From Plasmodium brasilianum (Eukaryota > Apicomplexa > Aconoidasida > Haemosporida > Plasmodiidae), in the NCBI RefSeq assembly GCF_023973825.1, contig NC_090127.1, forward strand, positions 1,722,501-1,786,500: a DNA stretch of 64,000 bases, read 5' to 3'. Below the pieces are notes generated by a model. That model made no database searches. It was not told the DNA's origin and saw only the letters and a program-made list of their open reading frames with translations. Shown here piece by piece: positions 62,726 through 64,000 of this stretch. The position numbers and the translations under genes were made by a program. Position 1 is the first letter of the stretch. Every line of letters begins with the position of its first letter.

Positions 62726-64000
62726 CCATATTTGGTAGCATACAATGTAGTAACGGCCATAGGTGAAGGGTGCACTATTCCCTTTAAACAAATTGGGCTT
62801 AAATTTTACAACTATAATGGAAATATTTTTTCTGTTTTGTTCCTAAGTTCTTTCGTTCTTTCGTTCTTTCGCTCTTTCGCTCTTTCGCTCTTTCGCTCTT
62901 TTACGCCTATGTTTATTTGTTCCTTTGTCCCTTTGTTAATTTGTTAATTTGTTAATTTTAACTTTTGATTTTTTTTCTTTTTTTTCATTCTTTTCCCCAT
63001 ATAGCTATATCCGCATGAATATATTTATCTGTGCACACATGTACACTTCAACTTTGACTTCATTCCCTTCAGCAGTTACTCTTGAAATCCTAATATTTCC
63101 TTCTTTTTTTTTTTTTTTTAACTTTTCTTAATTTTACTGCATGTGAAACTATTTGCTAAAAGAGATTAATTCGAAATATATATTGAAAAACAAAAAATAA
63201 AAATAAAAATAAAAAGTACAAAAAAATACAAAAAATGTAAGCGCAAAAAAAATAAAAATTAAAATTCTTTTAAGCTCATTTCTCTTTTAAAAAATAATTC
63301 TCATGAGAAAAGCTGAATTTTTTTGATTTCAATTTAAACTTGTTAAAACAGTTAAAAGTCAACTTATGTGGATATGATACAAAATCGGTAAATTATAAAA
63401 TTTTGCATAAATTGAAGAAATAAATATGTCATTTTAAATTATACAGGAAAAAAATAATATGGATCTGCTTTTTATTTGAATATTAGTTAATAAAACGGTC
63501 ATTTGAGGCATGTACAATTATACATATATATATATATATATATGAGTCTACATTTAAATATTTATGTATTAATATTGGTACATACTTCATGTGCATATAT
63601 AAATTTTGCCAAATTAAATGAGTCTCACTTTGTTTGATCATTTTACTCTGGAACGGCATATTCCATTATGTACTTTTTATTTTCCCGTTTTTACCTGTAT
63701 TTTGCAAATTTGTCATTTATTACGTTTTTCCTGAATTCTGTATTTAAGTAAGTAGGAATATGTGCATATAGATGTACAAACATACGAACGTACGAACATA
63801 CGTACATACATACGTACATACATATATACATACATATATACAAATATATATATTTATTTTATATAAACCATATGGCAAGAACAAAACACCACTTAGTAGG
63901 ATTTAAATAAAATTATTTGTAGGTATCTGTGTATATGAAATAAAAAAAATATAATGTATTCCAGTAAAATTTTAAAAAATACGTATTATTTACCGTATAA
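62726..64000. other. Intergenic, right end of window
   Basis: 3' flank of the HPR-type gene. Contains a CTTTCGTT/CTTTCGCT octamer repeat (about 62851-62902), TTAATTTG repeats (62936-62958), poly-T and (TA)n (63522-63543), and ACATACGT-type repeats (63778-63845). No coding exon seen before the window ends. Confidence 0.5.
62851..62902. repeat. 8-bp tandem repeat CTTTCGYT
   Basis: About six head-to-tail copies of CTTTCGTT or CTTTCGCT in the 3' flank of the HPR-type gene. The CG dinucleotide in each copy stands out in DNA this AT-rich. Confidence 0.85.

Noticed and set aside
1..64000. tRNA, rRNA or transposon sequences
   Set aside because: No cloverleaf-like T-arm/anticodon sets, rRNA-like GC-richer blocks, terminal repeats or transposase motifs were noticed by eye; a covariance-model scan would be needed to exclude small RNAs.

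Overview
This window is nuclear DNA from a malaria parasite (genus Plasmodium). The base composition is extremely AT-rich, with (TA)n, poly-A and poly-T tracts everywhere. Genes have short GT-AG introns, and proteins carry lysine- and asparagine-rich low-complexity insertions. The gene order heterochromatin protein 1, SET10 methyltransferase, small genes, IMC1h alveolin matches what I remember of P. falciparum chromosome 12. I cannot name the species from sequence alone.

Layout, left to right. 1077-10365 (+): a very large gene whose N-terminal half reads as a strongly diverged myosin head, followed by IQ motifs and an RCC1-like C-terminus; two poly-A tracts break its frame. 11168-12694 (+): CWF19-like splicing factor. 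13317-14429 (-): TSR3-like 18S rRNA modification enzyme. 15485-17278 (+): four-exon membrane protein with an apicoplast-type leader. 18770-21430 (-): fragmented multi-exon coding, including a probable ribosome recycling factor. 22168-23658 (-): coiled-coil, Asn-rich protein. 26458-27276 (-): HP1. 32903-38989 (-): SET10. 43608-46306 (+): ten-exon secreted protein. 47056-48020 (+): four-exon Asterix-like ER membrane protein. 48238-52932 (-): nine-exon protein with a p25-alpha-like N-terminus. 53510-53914 (-): possible small gene. 56187-57719 (+): IMC1h alveolin. 60230-62725 (+): helical-repeat (HPR-type) protein, probably mitochondrial.

Functional themes: two chromatin regulators sit side by side (HP1 reads silencing marks; SET10 has SET, PHD and Tudor-like regions). 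Several genes concern RNA and translation (CWF19, TSR3, RRF, HPR protein). Others concern the cytoskeleton and pellicle (myosin-like/RCC1 protein, p25-alpha protein, IMC1h). The leaders on the 15485 gene, and perhaps the RRF and HPR genes, suggest organelle import.

Exon structures for the small genes were worked out by hand from splice signals and checked for phase. For the 43608, 47056 and 48238 genes every junction is phase-consistent; for 15485 one junction is uncertain; for the RRF-like gene the model is incomplete. The most notable non-coding features are a roughly 20-copy 20-bp tandem array upstream of SET10, each unit holding an 8-bp palindrome, a 16-bp array near 18.2 kb, and a gene-free 5.6-kb gap between HP1 and SET10. 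I found no tRNA, rRNA, transposon or CRISPR array.
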